A stretch of 64,000 bases of DNA from Melastoma dodecandrum (Eukaryota; Streptophyta; Magnoliopsida; Myrtales; Melastomataceae), in the NCBI GenBank assembly GCA_029817715.1, contig JARUPY010000313.1, positions 62,001-126,000 on the forward strand, in the 5' to 3' direction. How positions within the stretch are numbered: the first letter of the stretch is position 1; every line of letters begins with the position of its first letter. The notes below the pieces were generated by a model. That model saw nothing but the letters and a program-made list of their open reading frames with translations, searched no databases and was not told where the DNA came from. Positions 1 through 8,653 of the stretch are shown here, piece by piece. Made by a program: the position numbers and the translations under genes.

Positions 1-1
1 C

Positions 2-523
2 CAGCCGACGATGCGCGTCGCCCACCCCTACTTCCAGTCGCAGGCCTACATCGACGCGATGGTCCGCTCGATCCGCACCGAGCTCGGCCGGCTCGACTTC
101 CGGCCCGAGGTGCTGCTCGCCTCGTTCCACGGCGTGCCGCAGGACTATTGCGACCTCGGCGACCCCTATCAGGGCCAGTGCATCGAGACCTGGCAGCGGC
201 TGCGCCATGCGATGGGCCTCACCGCCGACGAGTTCCGCATGAGCTTCCAGAGCCGCTTCGGGCCGGCCGAGTGGCTGCAGCCCTACACGGACGAGACGAT
301 CAAGAGCATGGCCAAGGCCGGCGTGAAGGCGATGGCCGTGGTGGCACCGGGCTTTGCCGCCGACTGCCTGGAGACGATCGAGGAGCTCGGCGTCGAGAAC
401 CGCGACTATTTCCTCGAGCACGGCGGCGAGCATTTCGCCGCCCTCCCCTGCCTCAACGATTCCGACGTCGGCATGACGGTGATCGAGGACATCGTGCGGC
501 GCGAGCTGGCGGGGTGGGTGTGA
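2..523 (+). CDS. hemH: Ferrochelatase, C-terminal part (cut by window start)
   Basis: Inserts ferrous iron into protoporphyrin IX, the last step of heme synthesis, at the inner face of the membrane. The reading frame is open to the window edge, so the N-terminal half is missing. What remains shows family motifs: SFHGVP, holding the histidine of the active site, then GDPY and a downstream RFGPAEWLQP stretch close to the family's QSRxGxxxWLxP, then PGFAADCLETIEE, the acidic helix typical of ferrochelatases. It ends in RRELAGWV with TGA at 521-523. The downstream gene is convergent and AT-richer. No terminator is visible in the 16-bp gap. Identification is firm; the start lies outside the window. 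Confidence 0.93.
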   Translation, partial: QPTMRVAHPYFQSQAYIDAMVRSIRTELGRLDFRPEVLLASFHGVPQDYCDLGDPYQGQCIETWQRLRHAMGLTADEFRMSFQSRFGPAEWLQPYTDETIKSMAKAGVKAMAVVAPGFAADCLETIEELGVENRDYFLEHGGEHFAALPCLNDSDVGMTVIEDIVRRELAGWV

Positions 524-539
524 CCAAGTCCTAGTTTCT

Positions 540-1460
540 TTAATAGTCTTTGAACGATTGAGGCGCTGAAACAGCATCAGATGCGAGATCAAGCTCTAAG
601 AATGTCGTCCCTTTGTCTGCAACGACACCGATAGTGAATGCACCTTTGGATGTCGTCTTAAAGTCAACGCTGAGCGCTCCAGGTGGAATTCTGACCCGAT
701 ATGTGTCGGGTTCAAAAGTGTCATGTAAGAAAAAGAACGCGTACTTCCCCGTCAGTGGCCCTCCATCATTGCTTTGCAATCGAACAGTGACGCTGAACCA
801 TTTGCGTCCCAAGTCTGACTGAACTACTGTTGCGACAAGGCTCCGCTTATCATTCGACGCCGAGCCGCCAAATCTACCCTTCTGCGGATCATTTTCGACG
901 GATGGGGGTGGCAAAAGTTGACGAATAGCGCGCAGTCCTGGCTCGACGTCTTCCCTGGCAGCTGTAGGCTCGGCAATAACATCTTCAACTTGCTCCGGCG
1001 AGTTGCCATCTCCATGTTCGGAGACCAACTCAGCCGGCTGCTGCACTAGGGACAATTTTAGCAAAGTTGCTGAGATTTCTGAGACCTTCAAAGACAACGC
1101 GCTGATTTGATCTCGGGTTTGCTCGAAACTCTCACCTCGCGCTGCCTCCGCTTTCGCCTCACTCGATTCCAGGCGGTCTATGATGCCAAGAGAGTTTGCG
1201 AAGTCGACGCCGCCGCCCTCTTTAGAGATGTTGATCCTGCTCAGAAGGGGCAATGCAGCAATGATGATCACGGCCCAAAGTAACGACAAAGACTGCCATT
1301 CAAGATGGATATCCTTGTCGATGACAATTACCGCAAACAAGATCGCTATAAGCATTCCGATTAAAGATAAAGATCGCATCGAATAAAGATGCCGACGCTG
1401 ATATGCTCGCCATTCTTTGATGAGTTCTTCTTTTCTATTAAATTCGCCTACTTCCGTCAT
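540..1460 (-). CDS. Two-TM membrane protein with probable prokaryotic YEATS (pYEATS) domain
   Basis: No enzymatic function can be assigned. From the chosen ATG, two hydrophobic segments lie at about residues 31-48 and 58-74, a charged possible coiled coil at about 85-140, a Pro/Glu-rich linker to about 205, and a beta-rich C-terminal domain at about 215-306. That domain has W-x-V-x-L strands, the motif FFLHDTFEPDTYRV and a closing GAFTIGV...LELDLA. It resembles the pYEATS domain described in bacterial conflict-system proteins; this is recognition by eye, not a profile hit. The ATG at 1460 has GGAGAG upstream; in-frame ATGs at 1481 and 1517 (325 aa) lack a clear ribosome site. The gene is visibly AT-richer than its neighbours and sits alone between hemH and guaA, which suggests transfer. 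Confidence 0.6.
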   Translation of the reverse strand: MTEVGEFNRKEELIKEWRAYQRRHLYSMRSLSLIGMLIAILFAVIVIDKDIHLEWQSLSLLWAVIIIAALPLLSRINISKEGGGVDFANSLGIIDRLESSEAKAEAARGESFEQTRDQISALSLKVSEISATLLKLSLVQQPAELVSEHGDGNSPEQVEDVIAEPTAAREDVEPGLRAIRQLLPPPSVENDPQKGRFGGSASNDKRSLVATVVQSDLGRKWFSVTVRLQSNDGGPLTGKYAFFFLHDTFEPDTYRVRIPPGALSVDFKTTSKGAFTIGVVADKGTTFLELDLASDAVSAPQSFKDY

Positions 1461-1715
1461 AATTCGTAGACTCTCCGCCATTCGCGCGCAAAGACGAGTG
1501 CTTCTAATAGGAGCCATGAGGATTCACAAACGTTTAATTTGCGAATTATATTAGACTTTGGTTTGCCGCATCGCAAACGGCAGTGGCCAACGGCTTCGAA
1601 AATTCGGCGCCTTTTACCGTCGTTTCCGTGCGCTGTGCGTTGAAATAGCCATTTTTGTGTAAGGATCCACGCCTCCCAGTTCATTTCGGCGCGAAGACGG
1701 ACTAAGTCGAACGAC

Positions 1716-3317
1716 ATGAGCGACCCCGCCGACATCATCCACGACGACATCCTCGAGCTGCACGACAAGGTGCTGATAATCGACTTCGGCTCGCAGGTGA
1801 CGCAGCTCATTGCCCGCCGCGTGCGCGAGGCCGGCGTCTACTGCGAGATCGCGCCGTTCCAGTCGGCGGGGGCCGCCTTCTCGACGCTGAAGCCGAAGGC
1901 CGTGATCCTCTCCGGCGGCCCGGCCTCGGTGACCGATCCCGAGGCGCCGCGCGCGCCGCAGATGATCTTCGAGGCGGGCGTGCCGGTGCTCGGCATCTGC
2001 TACGGCGAGCAGCTGATGGCGGCCCAGCTCGGCGGCGTCGTCGAGGCCGGCCATCACGCCGAGTACGGCCGCGCCGAGGTCGAGGCGACGGCGGATTCGC
2101 CGCTCTTCGCCGGCGTGTGGGAGCGCGGCCGCCACCAGGTGTGGATGAGCCACGGCGACCGGGTGACGAAGCTGCCGCCCGGCTTTTCCTCGATCGGCCA
2201 TTCCGCGAATGCGCCGGTCTGCGTGATCGCCGACGAGGCGCGCAAGCTCTACGGCCTGCAGTTCCACCCCGAGGTGCACCATACGCCCGAGGGGCCGCAG
2301 CTCATCCGCAACTTCCTGTTCGAGATCGCCGGCTGCAGCCGCGACTGGACGATGAAGGCCTTCCGCGCCGAGGCCGTCGCCGCCATCCGCGCCAAGGTGG
2401 GAAGCGGTCGCGTGCTGCTCGGGCTCTCCGGCGGCGTCGACTCGTCCGTCGCCGCGGTTCTGATCCACGAGGCGGTCGGCGACGCGCTCACCTGCGTCTA
2501 CGTCGACCACGGCCTGATGCGGCAGGGCGAGAGCGAAGAGATCGTCTCGCTGTTCCGCGGCCACTACAACATCCCGCTCGTCCACGTGGATGCGAGCGAG
2601 ATGTTCCTCGCTTCCCTGCACGGCATCCGCGACCCGGAAGAGAAGCGCAAGATCATCGGCCGGCTCTTCGTCGAGACCTTTGAGGCGGAGGCGAAGAAGC
2701 TCGCCACGGACGGCCGCGGCGCGCCGGAGTTCCTGGCGCAGGGCACGCTCTATCCCGACGTGATCGAAAGCGTGTCGTTCACCGGCGGCCCCTCGGTGAC
2801 CATCAAGTCGCACCACAATGTCGGCGGCCTGCCGGCCCGCATGAACATGAAGCTGGTCGAGCCGCTGCGCGAACTGTTCAAGGACGAGGTGCGCGCGCTC
2901 GGCCGCGAGCTCGGCCTGCCGCAGGCCTTCGTCGGCCGCCATCCGTTCCCCGGCCCGGGCCTGGCGATCCGCATCCCCGGCGAGGTCACCAAGGAACGCT
3001 GCGACATCCTGCGCAAGGCCGACGCCATCTATCTCGAGGAAATCCGCGCCGCCGGCCTCTACGATGCGATCTGGCAGGCCTTCGCCGTGCTGCTGCCGGT
3101 GCGCACGGTGGGCGTGATGGGCGACGGCCGCACCTACGATTTCGTCTGCGCGCTGCGCGCGGTGACCAGCGTCGACGGCATGACCGCGGATTTCTATCCC
3201 TTCGACATGAACGTGCTGGGCCGCGCCGCGACGCGCATCATCAACGAGGTGAAGGGCATCAACCGCGTGGTCTACGACGTGACCTCGAAGCCGCCGGGGA
3301 CGATCGAGTGGGAGTGA
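1716..3317 (+). CDS. guaA: GMP synthase (glutamine-hydrolysing)
   Basis: Converts XMP to GMP using glutamine and ATP, the final step of guanine nucleotide synthesis, in the cytosol. The 533 residues are close to the family's usual length of about 525. The class I glutamine amidotransferase domain holds the nucleophile C95 in GICYGEQ and the H184/E186 pair in HPEVHH. The ATP pyrophosphatase domain starts with the P-loop SGGVDSS near residues 240-246. The C-terminal XMP-binding and dimerisation domain carries RHPFPGPGL and ends in KPPGTIEWE, as expected. The start ATG at 1716 leaves a short, acidic N-terminal extension before VLIIDFGSQ. guaB, the preceding pathway step, lies about 10.5 kb downstream on the same strand. 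A small ArsC-like gene follows after 7 bp and is probably co-transcribed. Confidence 0.97.
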   Translation: MSDPADIIHDDILELHDKVLIIDFGSQVTQLIARRVREAGVYCEIAPFQSAGAAFSTLKPKAVILSGGPASVTDPEAPRAPQMIFEAGVPVLGICYGEQLMAAQLGGVVEAGHHAEYGRAEVEATADSPLFAGVWERGRHQVWMSHGDRVTKLPPGFSSIGHSANAPVCVIADEARKLYGLQFHPEVHHTPEGPQLIRNFLFEIAGCSRDWTMKAFRAEAVAAIRAKVGSGRVLLGLSGGVDSSVAAVLIHEAVGDALTCVYVDHGLMRQGESEEIVSLFRGHYNIPLVHVDASEMFLASLHGIRDPEEKRKIIGRLFVETFEAEAKKLATDGRGAPEFLAQGTLYPDVIESVSFTGGPSVTIKSHHNVGGLPARMNMKLVEPLRELFKDEVRALGRELGLPQAFVGRHPFPGPGLAIRIPGEVTKERCDILRKADAIYLEEIRAAGLYDAIWQAFAVLLPVRTVGVMGDGRTYDFVCALRAVTSVDGMTADFYPFDMNVLGRAATRIINEVKGINRVVYDVTSKPPGTIEWE

Positions 3318-3324
3318 GGATGCC

Positions 3325-3690
3325 GTGATCGCAATTTACGGCATCAAGAACTGCGACACGATGAAGAAGGCGCGCGCCTTTCTCGATGAGCGCGGGCTCG
3401 CCTACGTGTTCCACGATTACAAGGCCGAAGGCATCGCGGCGGAAAAGCTGCACGCCTGGATCGGCAAGGTCGGCTGGAAGACGCTCGTCAACCGCGCCGG
3501 CACGACCTTCAAAAAGCTGCCGGAGGCCGAGCGGCAGGGCCTGACCGAGGCTTGCGCCGTCGCGCTCATGCTGGCGCAGCCCTCGATGATCAAGCGGCCC
3601 GTCTTGGAGGCCGGCGCGACAGTGCTCGTCGGCTTCGACGCGACAGCGTACGAGGGTGTTGCGGGCTCGGCGGGTCGCGGTCGGGCCTGA
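3325..3690 (+). CDS. ArsC/Spx-family thioredoxin-fold protein
   Basis: A small ArsC-family protein of the YffB/Spx type; the molecular role of these proteins is poorly defined, probably thiol-dependent reduction. The N terminus IAIYGIKNCDTMKKA contains a single catalytic-type cysteine (KNCDTMKKA) rather than CxxC. Then follow the DYK element, a KTLVNRAGTTFKKL segment, and IKRPVLE, the conserved Arg-Pro loop near residue 90. The start is GTG at 3325, with purine-rich GAGGA just before it; the nearby ATG at 3320 is out of frame. The gap to guaA is 7 bp, so translation is probably coupled. The Arg-rich C-terminal tail after residue 110 is not part of the domain. Not a true arsenate reductase on present evidence. 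Confidence 0.85.
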   Translation: MIAIYGIKNCDTMKKARAFLDERGLAYVFHDYKAEGIAAEKLHAWIGKVGWKTLVNRAGTTFKKLPEAERQGLTEACAVALMLAQPSMIKRPVLEAGATVLVGFDATAYEGVAGSAGRGRA

Positions 3691-3741
3691 GGGGCGACGG
3701 CTCTCATTTGGAGCCTCGCGCCCGGAGCAGGTACGCAGAGC

Positions 3742-4413
3742 TTAGGTTTTGGTCTTAGGCTTTGAGCTCCGGCTGTCCTTCCGGCCTCGACCTCGCGGCC
3801 ACGCCTTCATGCCCGCGTCGACGATCGCCACCAGGTCTTCGCGAGACGCGCCGTCGCGCGCGAGCACGGACATTCCCTGCATGAGCGCCATGGCGAGACC
3901 GGCAAGCTTGGGCGCTTGCACATCGTTTGGAAGGAGACCGTTCGCGATATCCCGCGCGATCCGCGTCTCGAGCTGGACCGCGATGCGGCGGCGAACCTGC
4001 GCAACGGCGTCCTGCACGTCGCGCGACTCGGTCGATCCGCTCGCCGTCGCGCTCGCGAGCAGACAACCTCTTGGCGTTTTTTCCCCGGTATAGACCGTGG
4101 CAGCCGTCATCATCAGGTCGCGGGCGGCGTCATACGCCGTCGGCGCGTCCTCGAGCGTACGCGCGATGTCCTCGGGATCGCCGGCGTAGAGCCGGACGGC
4201 CTCGAGGAACAAGCGCCGCTTGTCGCCGAACGCCGTGTACAGGCTCGGCGCGGTGATCCCCATCGCGCCGGTCAGGTCGGCAATCGACGTGGTCTCGTAG
4301 CCGTGGCGCCAAAACGTCAGCATCGCGGCGTGGAGCGCTGCGTCGCGATCGAAGGACAGCGGTCGGCCCTTACGACGGGGTGACGCCTCGGCGACCTTTT
4401 TCGTAGTGGTCAT
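3742..4413 (-). CDS. TetR/AcrR-family transcriptional regulator
   Basis: A one-component DNA-binding regulator. The N-terminal helix-turn-helix is clear: RKGRPLSFDRDAALHAAM followed by RHGYETTSIADLTGAMGI and the recognition helix APSLYTAFGDKRRLF, at about residues 14-65. The ligand-binding region includes a GCLLASA stretch of the kind seen in TetR_C proteins of the AefR/YxaF type. The C terminus is unusually basic and serine-rich (KDSRSSKPKTKT) and is probably disordered. It is divergent from the aldo-keto reductase next door, with 77 bp between the proposed starts, so control of itself and of that reductase is the simplest inference. The ligand is unknown. Confidence 0.9.
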   Translation of the reverse strand: MTTTKKVAEASPRRKGRPLSFDRDAALHAAMLTFWRHGYETTSIADLTGAMGITAPSLYTAFGDKRRLFLEAVRLYAGDPEDIARTLEDAPTAYDAARDLMMTAATVYTGEKTPRGCLLASATASGSTESRDVQDAVAQVRRRIAVQLETRIARDIANGLLPNDVQAPKLAGLAMALMQGMSVLARDGASREDLVAIVDAGMKAWPRGRGRKDSRSSKPKTKT

Positions 4414-4490
4414 TATGGAATGTATTGACCTTCGGTGGCGGACCTGTCACCGGTTTTCATAGCACTCGCTACGAAATCGGAGAACCCGCC

Positions 4491-5567
4491 GTGTCGCTCA
4501 CCGCGTTTCGCACGCTCGGCAGGTCGGGGCTGGTGGTCAGCCCGCTCGCGCTTGGCACGATGACCTTCGGCACCAGCGGATGGGGCGCCGATGAGGCCAC
4601 ATCGCGCGAGATCTTCTCGTCCTATCGCGCAGCGGGCGGTAACTTCATCGACACGGCCGACATCTATGCCGGCGGCGCAAGCGAGACGCTGGTGGGCCGC
4701 TTCATGAAGGAGAGCGGCACACGCGACGAGGTGGTGCTTGCGACCAAGTTCGCCTTCAACAGTTCGGCAAGCCCGCTCGCGGCGGGTCATACCGGCCGCG
4801 GCGATCCCAATTCGGGCGGCGCTGGCGCCAAGAACATCCATCGGGCGCTCGAGGCGTCGTTGCGACGACTCGGCACCGACTATGTCGACCTTTACTGGAT
4901 GCACATCTGGGATGGCGTGACACCGGCCGACGAGCTCGTCGAGACGTTGAGCACCCTCGTCCGGGCGGGAAAGATCCGGTACTACGCGCTATCCGACATG
5001 CCGGCCTGGTTCGCGATGAAGGTCGCGACGATCGCTGCCGAACGGCGCGTGCCCGCCCCCATTGCCATCCAGGTCGAATATTCGCTCGTCGCACGGGAGG
5101 TCGAAAACGAACATGTCCCGGCCGCACGCGAGGCCGGCATGGGCGTCATGCCGTGGAGCCCGCTGGCCGGCGGCTTCCTCGCCAGGAAGTATCGGCGCGA
5201 GGACACCGGCGGCACCGGACGGCTCAGCGGCGCCAACCCGTTCGGCAAGAGCAAGTTCACGGATCGCAACTGGAACGTTCTCGAGGAGCTGACATCGGTT
5301 GCGCGCGAGCTCGCGCGTCCGGTGGCGCAGGTGGCGCTCGCCTGGGTGATGGCGCGGCCGGGCGTCACGTCCACCTTGGTGGGCGCACGCACAGTGTCGC
5401 AGCTCGCCGACAACATCGCCGCAACCGAGATCCTCTTAGATCCCGATCAGATGCGCCGCCTGGATGAGGCCAGCGCGCCTGCGCCGAGCTTCGGTGCGTC
5501 ACTGACAGCGCCTGCGATCCGCCGCATGGTGTTCGGCGGAAATACTGTCACCGGTTGGGGGGAGTGA
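4491..5567 (+). CDS. Aldo/keto reductase
   Basis: NADP(H)-dependent reductase of carbonyl compounds with a TIM-barrel fold, cytosolic. The N terminus FRTLGRSGLVVSPLALGTM is typical. The catalytic tetrad can be seen: Asp and Tyr in NFIDTADIYAGG, Lys in LATKFAF, His in YWMHIWDG. The cofactor-binding end has TLVGARTVSQLADN. GTG at 4491 is preferred over the longer TTG frame at 4425 because GGAGA lies eight bases upstream and the protein then starts just before the family's first strand, giving 358 residues. The enzyme belongs to the YajO/Tas-like group of AKRs by motif. It is divergently placed from a TetR regulator that probably controls it. The substrate cannot be inferred. Confidence 0.9.
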   Translation: MSLTAFRTLGRSGLVVSPLALGTMTFGTSGWGADEATSREIFSSYRAAGGNFIDTADIYAGGASETLVGRFMKESGTRDEVVLATKFAFNSSASPLAAGHTGRGDPNSGGAGAKNIHRALEASLRRLGTDYVDLYWMHIWDGVTPADELVETLSTLVRAGKIRYYALSDMPAWFAMKVATIAAERRVPAPIAIQVEYSLVAREVENEHVPAAREAGMGVMPWSPLAGGFLARKYRREDTGGTGRLSGANPFGKSKFTDRNWNVLEELTSVARELARPVAQVALAWVMARPGVTSTLVGARTVSQLADNIAATEILLDPDQMRRLDEASAPAPSFGASLTAPAIRRMVFGGNTVTGWGE

Positions 5568-5637
5568 CGCGCAGGCCGCGCACGAGACGAGGGCTGCGCC
5601 GGCCATGTCGGCGTCCTCAGCGATTAAGCCTATTTAC

Positions 5638-5650
5638 CGGTTGTTAACCG
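5638..5650. promoter_or_regulatory. Short perfect inverted repeat ahead of glycosyltransferase gene
   Basis: CGGTT-GTT-AACCG, arms of five bases, lies in the 220-bp gap before the glycosyltransferase start, in the only AT-rich patch of that gap (5621-5650). It could be an operator or part of a promoter. Nothing further supports it. Confidence 0.25.
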
Positions 5651-5787
5651 CGCCGCGCCGGCCTCTGGCACAAGCACCGCTCCATGGGAGCGAGCTTCAT
5701 GGCGCGGTGCGACCTCGGAGCGGCAAACACGGCGGCCGGGACAGCTGCCGTCGCGCAGGCCGTGCGTCATTGTCGGAGGCGCGGCGG

Positions 5788-6582
5788 ATGACGCTCGCCT
5801 CGCACGATCTCGGGCATCCCGGTGGCGCGCGGCCGGCGCCGGTGGTTTTCGGCATCCCGCTCGCGGCCGGCGGCATTGATCAGATCGTCGCGACGCTGCG
5901 CACGCGGCCGGTCGCTCGCCAGGCACTGCCGCTGTTCACGATCAACGTCGCCCACGTCACGCGCTTGCGGCGCGATGCGGCCTTCCGGCAGGCCTACAGG
6001 CGGGCCTGGCTGGTGACGGTCGACGGCACGCCCGTGCACCTGCTCGCGCGGCTGCAGGGCGCGGCGGTCGACAAGGTGGCGGGCTCGGATCTCGTCGCGC
6101 GGCTGCTCGAGACGGGGATCGAGGGCATGCGCGGCTTCTTCGTCGTCAGCTCGGAGGCCACCGCGCAAGCCCTGCGCGCGGGTCTCGTCGCGCGAGGCTT
6201 CGTGGACGAGGCGCTGGCTTTCGTCGTGCCCCCGTTCGGGTTCGAGCGCGACGCCGCGTATTCGCAGGCGCTCGCGGCGCGCATCGCGGCGCACGGCACC
6301 ACGCATCTCGTGATGGGGGTCGGCGCGCCGAAGTCCGAGATCTGGGTCGTGACCTGGATGGACCGGCTCGGCGGCTGCTACGCGCTCTGCGTCGGCGCCG
6401 GGCTCGACTATCTCGCCGGGACGAGGCGGCGCGCCCCGGTCCTCCTGCAGAAGACGGGGCTCGAATGGGCCTGGCGCTTCGGCGCCGAGCCGCGGCGCCT
6501 GGCGAAGCGCTACATCTTCGATGCCTTCGGCTTCCTCTGGATCGTCGCCTTCCGCAAGCTCGACCTGCGCACGGCCGACTAG
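5788..6582 (+). CDS. WecG/TagA/CpsF-family glycosyltransferase (GT26)
   Basis: Transfers an N-acetylmannosamine-type sugar to a lipid-linked acceptor during surface polysaccharide assembly, peripherally at the inner membrane. Family motifs are complete: FTINVAHVTRLRRD with the T-x-N element, VTVDGTPVHLLAR with the catalytic-type Asp, GVGAPKSEIW, VGAGLDYLAGTRRRAP, and the C-terminal membrane-associating GLEWAWRFGAEPRRLAKRY. ATG at 5788 has GGAGG nine bases upstream and gives 264 residues, the normal size; a longer in-frame ATG at 5605 would add a low-complexity leader and is rejected. There are no other polysaccharide genes nearby, so the polymer is unknown. Its end lies three bases from the convergent ppx end. 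Confidence 0.92.
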   Translation: MTLASHDLGHPGGARPAPVVFGIPLAAGGIDQIVATLRTRPVARQALPLFTINVAHVTRLRRDAAFRQAYRRAWLVTVDGTPVHLLARLQGAAVDKVAGSDLVARLLETGIEGMRGFFVVSSEATAQALRAGLVARGFVDEALAFVVPPFGFERDAAYSQALAARIAAHGTTHLVMGVGAPKSEIWVVTWMDRLGGCYALCVGAGLDYLAGTRRRAPVLLQKTGLEWAWRFGAEPRRLAKRYIFDAFGFLWIVAFRKLDLRTAD

Positions 6583-6585
6583 CCC

Positions 6586-8123
6586 TCACGCCCCGCGCTC
6601 CACCACCTCGGCGCCCTTCACGCCGACGGCGGCGGCCAGCGCGGCGAGCCGGTCGGCGACAACCTCGCTGTCGGGCACCCGCGCCGCCTGCCCGACGATG
6701 AGGCGAACGGCGTCGGTCTCGATCTTCAGCTCGGCCTCCGCAAGCACCGCGGGCGCTCCGGCCGAGAGGCGGTAGGCCAGCGTCATCGCCCGCCCCAGAA
6801 TCGTCGCGCGGCGCCGCAGCGGCTTCGACAGCAGGTCGATCGCCGGCGACAGCACGGGATCGTCGGCCTTGCCGCCGTAGCGGGCGTGGACGGCGGCAGC
6901 GAGCAGCACGCGCTCCTCGTGCGTGAGGCCGATGAACGGGAAGGTCAGGAGCCGCCGAAAGCTCTCGGAGGCGCGCAGGTCCTGGTTGTCGTGCCAGACG
7001 ATGTCGGAGAGCGCGCAGGCGGCGACCCTCAGCCGCGCCTCGGCCGCCGTCTCGCCCGGGAACAGCACCGCGGTCCACTGCACCAGGGCGGGCGCGAAAT
7101 CGTGCACGCGCGCCGCCGGCAGGCCGATCATCTGCGCCGCCTCGACGAGCGGGTCGCGCTGCCGCTCGGCCTCGTCGAGCTGCGCATAAAGCCAGCCCTC
7201 GCGCAGGCCGAGGGCGGAAAAGGTGACGCGCTCCGGCGCGAGGCGCTTCAGCGTGCGATCGAGCACCAGCGCGGCCGCCGGCAGCGTGCGGGCGCGTCGC
7301 GAGGGCACCGTGCTCATCGCCGCCGCCGAAGCGCCGCCGCCGCGCCACAGCGACTTCGCGAAGGCACGGATGACGCTCGTCTCGACGCTGTAGCCGTGCA
7401 CCACCGGCACCGGCCAGCCGACCTCCGCCATGTGCGCCTTGGCGAGCGCGCGCCAGCCGCCGCCGACGGGATAGAATACGGGATGCGCCAGCGCCGGCGG
7501 CAGGCCGTCGGCAAGCAGCGCGTCGACCTCCTTCTTGGCGACGTCGGTCCCCTTCTCGAGCAGCGCCTCGACCGGCAGCGCGCCGAGCGGCAGGCTCACC
7601 CAGCGCTCGCCGACGTGATCGTCGAGCGCCTCGGCGACCTCCAGGCTGCCGCCGCCCATGTCGCCGATCAGCCCGACCGGCCGGAAGAAGCCGGAGACCA
7701 CGCCGAGCGCGGCGTGGCGCGCCTCCTCCTCGCCGGTGAGGATGCGGATGTCGATACGCCCGTCCCCCGCTTGATCGCGGCCTTCAGCTCGGCGCCGTTG
7801 CTGGCGCGGCGCATCGCCTCCGTGGCGGTGGCGTCGAGCCGGGTCACGCCCATCGCGTCGGCGATGGCGCGGAACCGGCGCACCGCGTCGACCGTCCGCT
7901 TGAAGCTCTCCGGCCGGATCGCGCCGGTCTGCGCCAGTCCCTCGCCGAGCCGGCACAGCGACTTCTCGTTGAAGCGCGGCAGCGGCGCGCGGCCCAGCGT
8001 GTCGTAGACGACGAGGCGCACGGAGTTCGAGCCGATGTCGATGATGCCGTAGGGCGCGCTCTCGGCGCGGATCGCCCGCTCCGGATCGAGATCGAGCGGT
8101 CGTGCGACGTCGTCCTTGGCCAT
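6586..8123 (-). pseudogene. ppx: Exopolyphosphatase / pppGpp phosphohydrolase, frameshifted
   Basis: Ppx/GppA enzymes release phosphate from polyphosphate ends or from pppGpp. The N-terminal frame starts at ATG 8123 behind GGGGAGGA and contains YGIIDIGSNSVRLVVYD, the first phosphate-binding loop. Family homology then leaves this frame near 7752-7775 and resumes in the next one with IDIRILTGEEEARHA, the second loop GLIGDMGGGSLEV and a full C-terminal HD-like region ending at 6586. A single missing base beside the C5 run at 7764-7768 explains it. Both halves look otherwise intact and selected, so this is either a very recent mutation or a sequencing error in a homopolymer. The undisturbed length would be about 512 residues, normal for the family. 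Convergent with the glycosyltransferase. Confidence 0.88.
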
Positions 8124-8132
8124 GCCCGTCCT

Positions 8133-8163
8133 CCCCGCGGCGCATGCATGATGCACCGCGGGG
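8133..8163 (-). promoter_or_regulatory. Hairpin overlapping the ppx ribosome-binding site
   Basis: Perfect 8-bp arms, CCCCGCGG at 8133-8140 and CCGCGGGG at 8156-8163, surround a 15-base loop. In the ppx transcript the distal arm overlaps the GGGG of the Shine-Dalgarno GGGGAGGA, so folding would hide the ribosome site. It could tune translation; no ligand or protein partner is suggested by the sequence. Confidence 0.35.
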
Positions 8164-8175
8164 ATATGGGTTCAA

Positions 8176-8196
8176 CCCGGCGCTTCGGCGCCCGGG
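8176..8196 (-). terminator. GC-rich hairpin with TTCG loop after small secreted gene
   Basis: CCCGGCGC-TTCG-GCGC(C)CGGG, with one bulged base, lies 8 bases past the stop of the small gene at 8205-8426. No T-run follows, so it is a candidate intrinsic terminator or RNA-stabilising stem only. Confidence 0.35.
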
Positions 8197-8204
8197 CGCC
8201 AAGC

Positions 8205-8426
8205 TTAGTGCAGGCCGCCCACTGGTCCGCCGGTGTAGGTGCCGCACGAGCGGTGCGCCGTGCCGGCGGACTGGCCGATGCAGGCCTGGCGCTGGCCGTG
8301 ATGCGCGCCCTCGTGCATCTTGCTGTAGTGGTGGTGGTAGAGCTGGTGCATCGGGATCTCCGCCACGGCCGCGGTGAACGAGCCGAGCGAGAGGGCGATA
8401 GCAGAAACGACAACAAGCTTTTTCAT
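8205..8426 (-). CDS. Small secreted protein with GGPVGGL C-terminal motif
   Basis: A 73-residue protein of unknown function. MKKLVVVSAIALSLGSFTAAVA is a standard signal peptide with a likely cut after AVA. The mature part is His-rich (HQLYHHHYSKMHEGAHH), has two cysteines (QACIGQ and RSCGTY) and ends TGGPVGGLH. The ATG at 8426 has GGAGA six bases upstream. Another small secreted protein at 9693-9941, on the far side of msrBA, ends with the same GGPVGGL string, although the two are otherwise unlike. Histidines and cysteines could bind metal or form a disulfide; that is only inference. The gene is divergent from msrB across a 227-bp gap. Confidence 0.75.
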   Translation of the reverse strand: MKKLVVVSAIALSLGSFTAAVAEIPMHQLYHHHYSKMHEGAHHGQRQACIGQSAGTAHRSCGTYTGGPVGGLH

Positions 8427-8653
8427 GGCATTCTCCTGTGTTTGCCAGGCAGGAGATAGCGACTGTACTGTCGAGACGATTTGCTGCTTTGTAACGTAAT
8501 GTGCGACGTCGCCGACGAAGCGTAAAGACCGGAGCCAGCGTTGCGTGCAACCGCTGCCACGGGCGCGGCGAAATAGCGGGACGAAGCGCGGGAGCCTTCC
8601 CAACCGCGGCTCCTGCGCCCATCTTAGGCGCAACAAGAAGGAGGCAGGCAAGC

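Noticed and set aside
523..1700. Direct repeats flanking the pYEATS islet as integration scars
   Set aside because: ACCAAGTC near 523 and ACTAAGTC near 1702 match at only 7 of 8 bases, too short and imperfect to support insertion.
3325..3690. True arsenate reductase
   Set aside because: The single-cysteine KNCDTMKKA form and absence of any ars gene fit the YffB/Spx-like branch instead.
4446..5560. TGTCACCGGTT present both in the TetR/AKR gap and at the end of the AKR gene
   Set aside because: An 11-base match 1.1 kb apart with no symmetry beyond ACCGGT; one copy is inside coding sequence, so it is probably chance.
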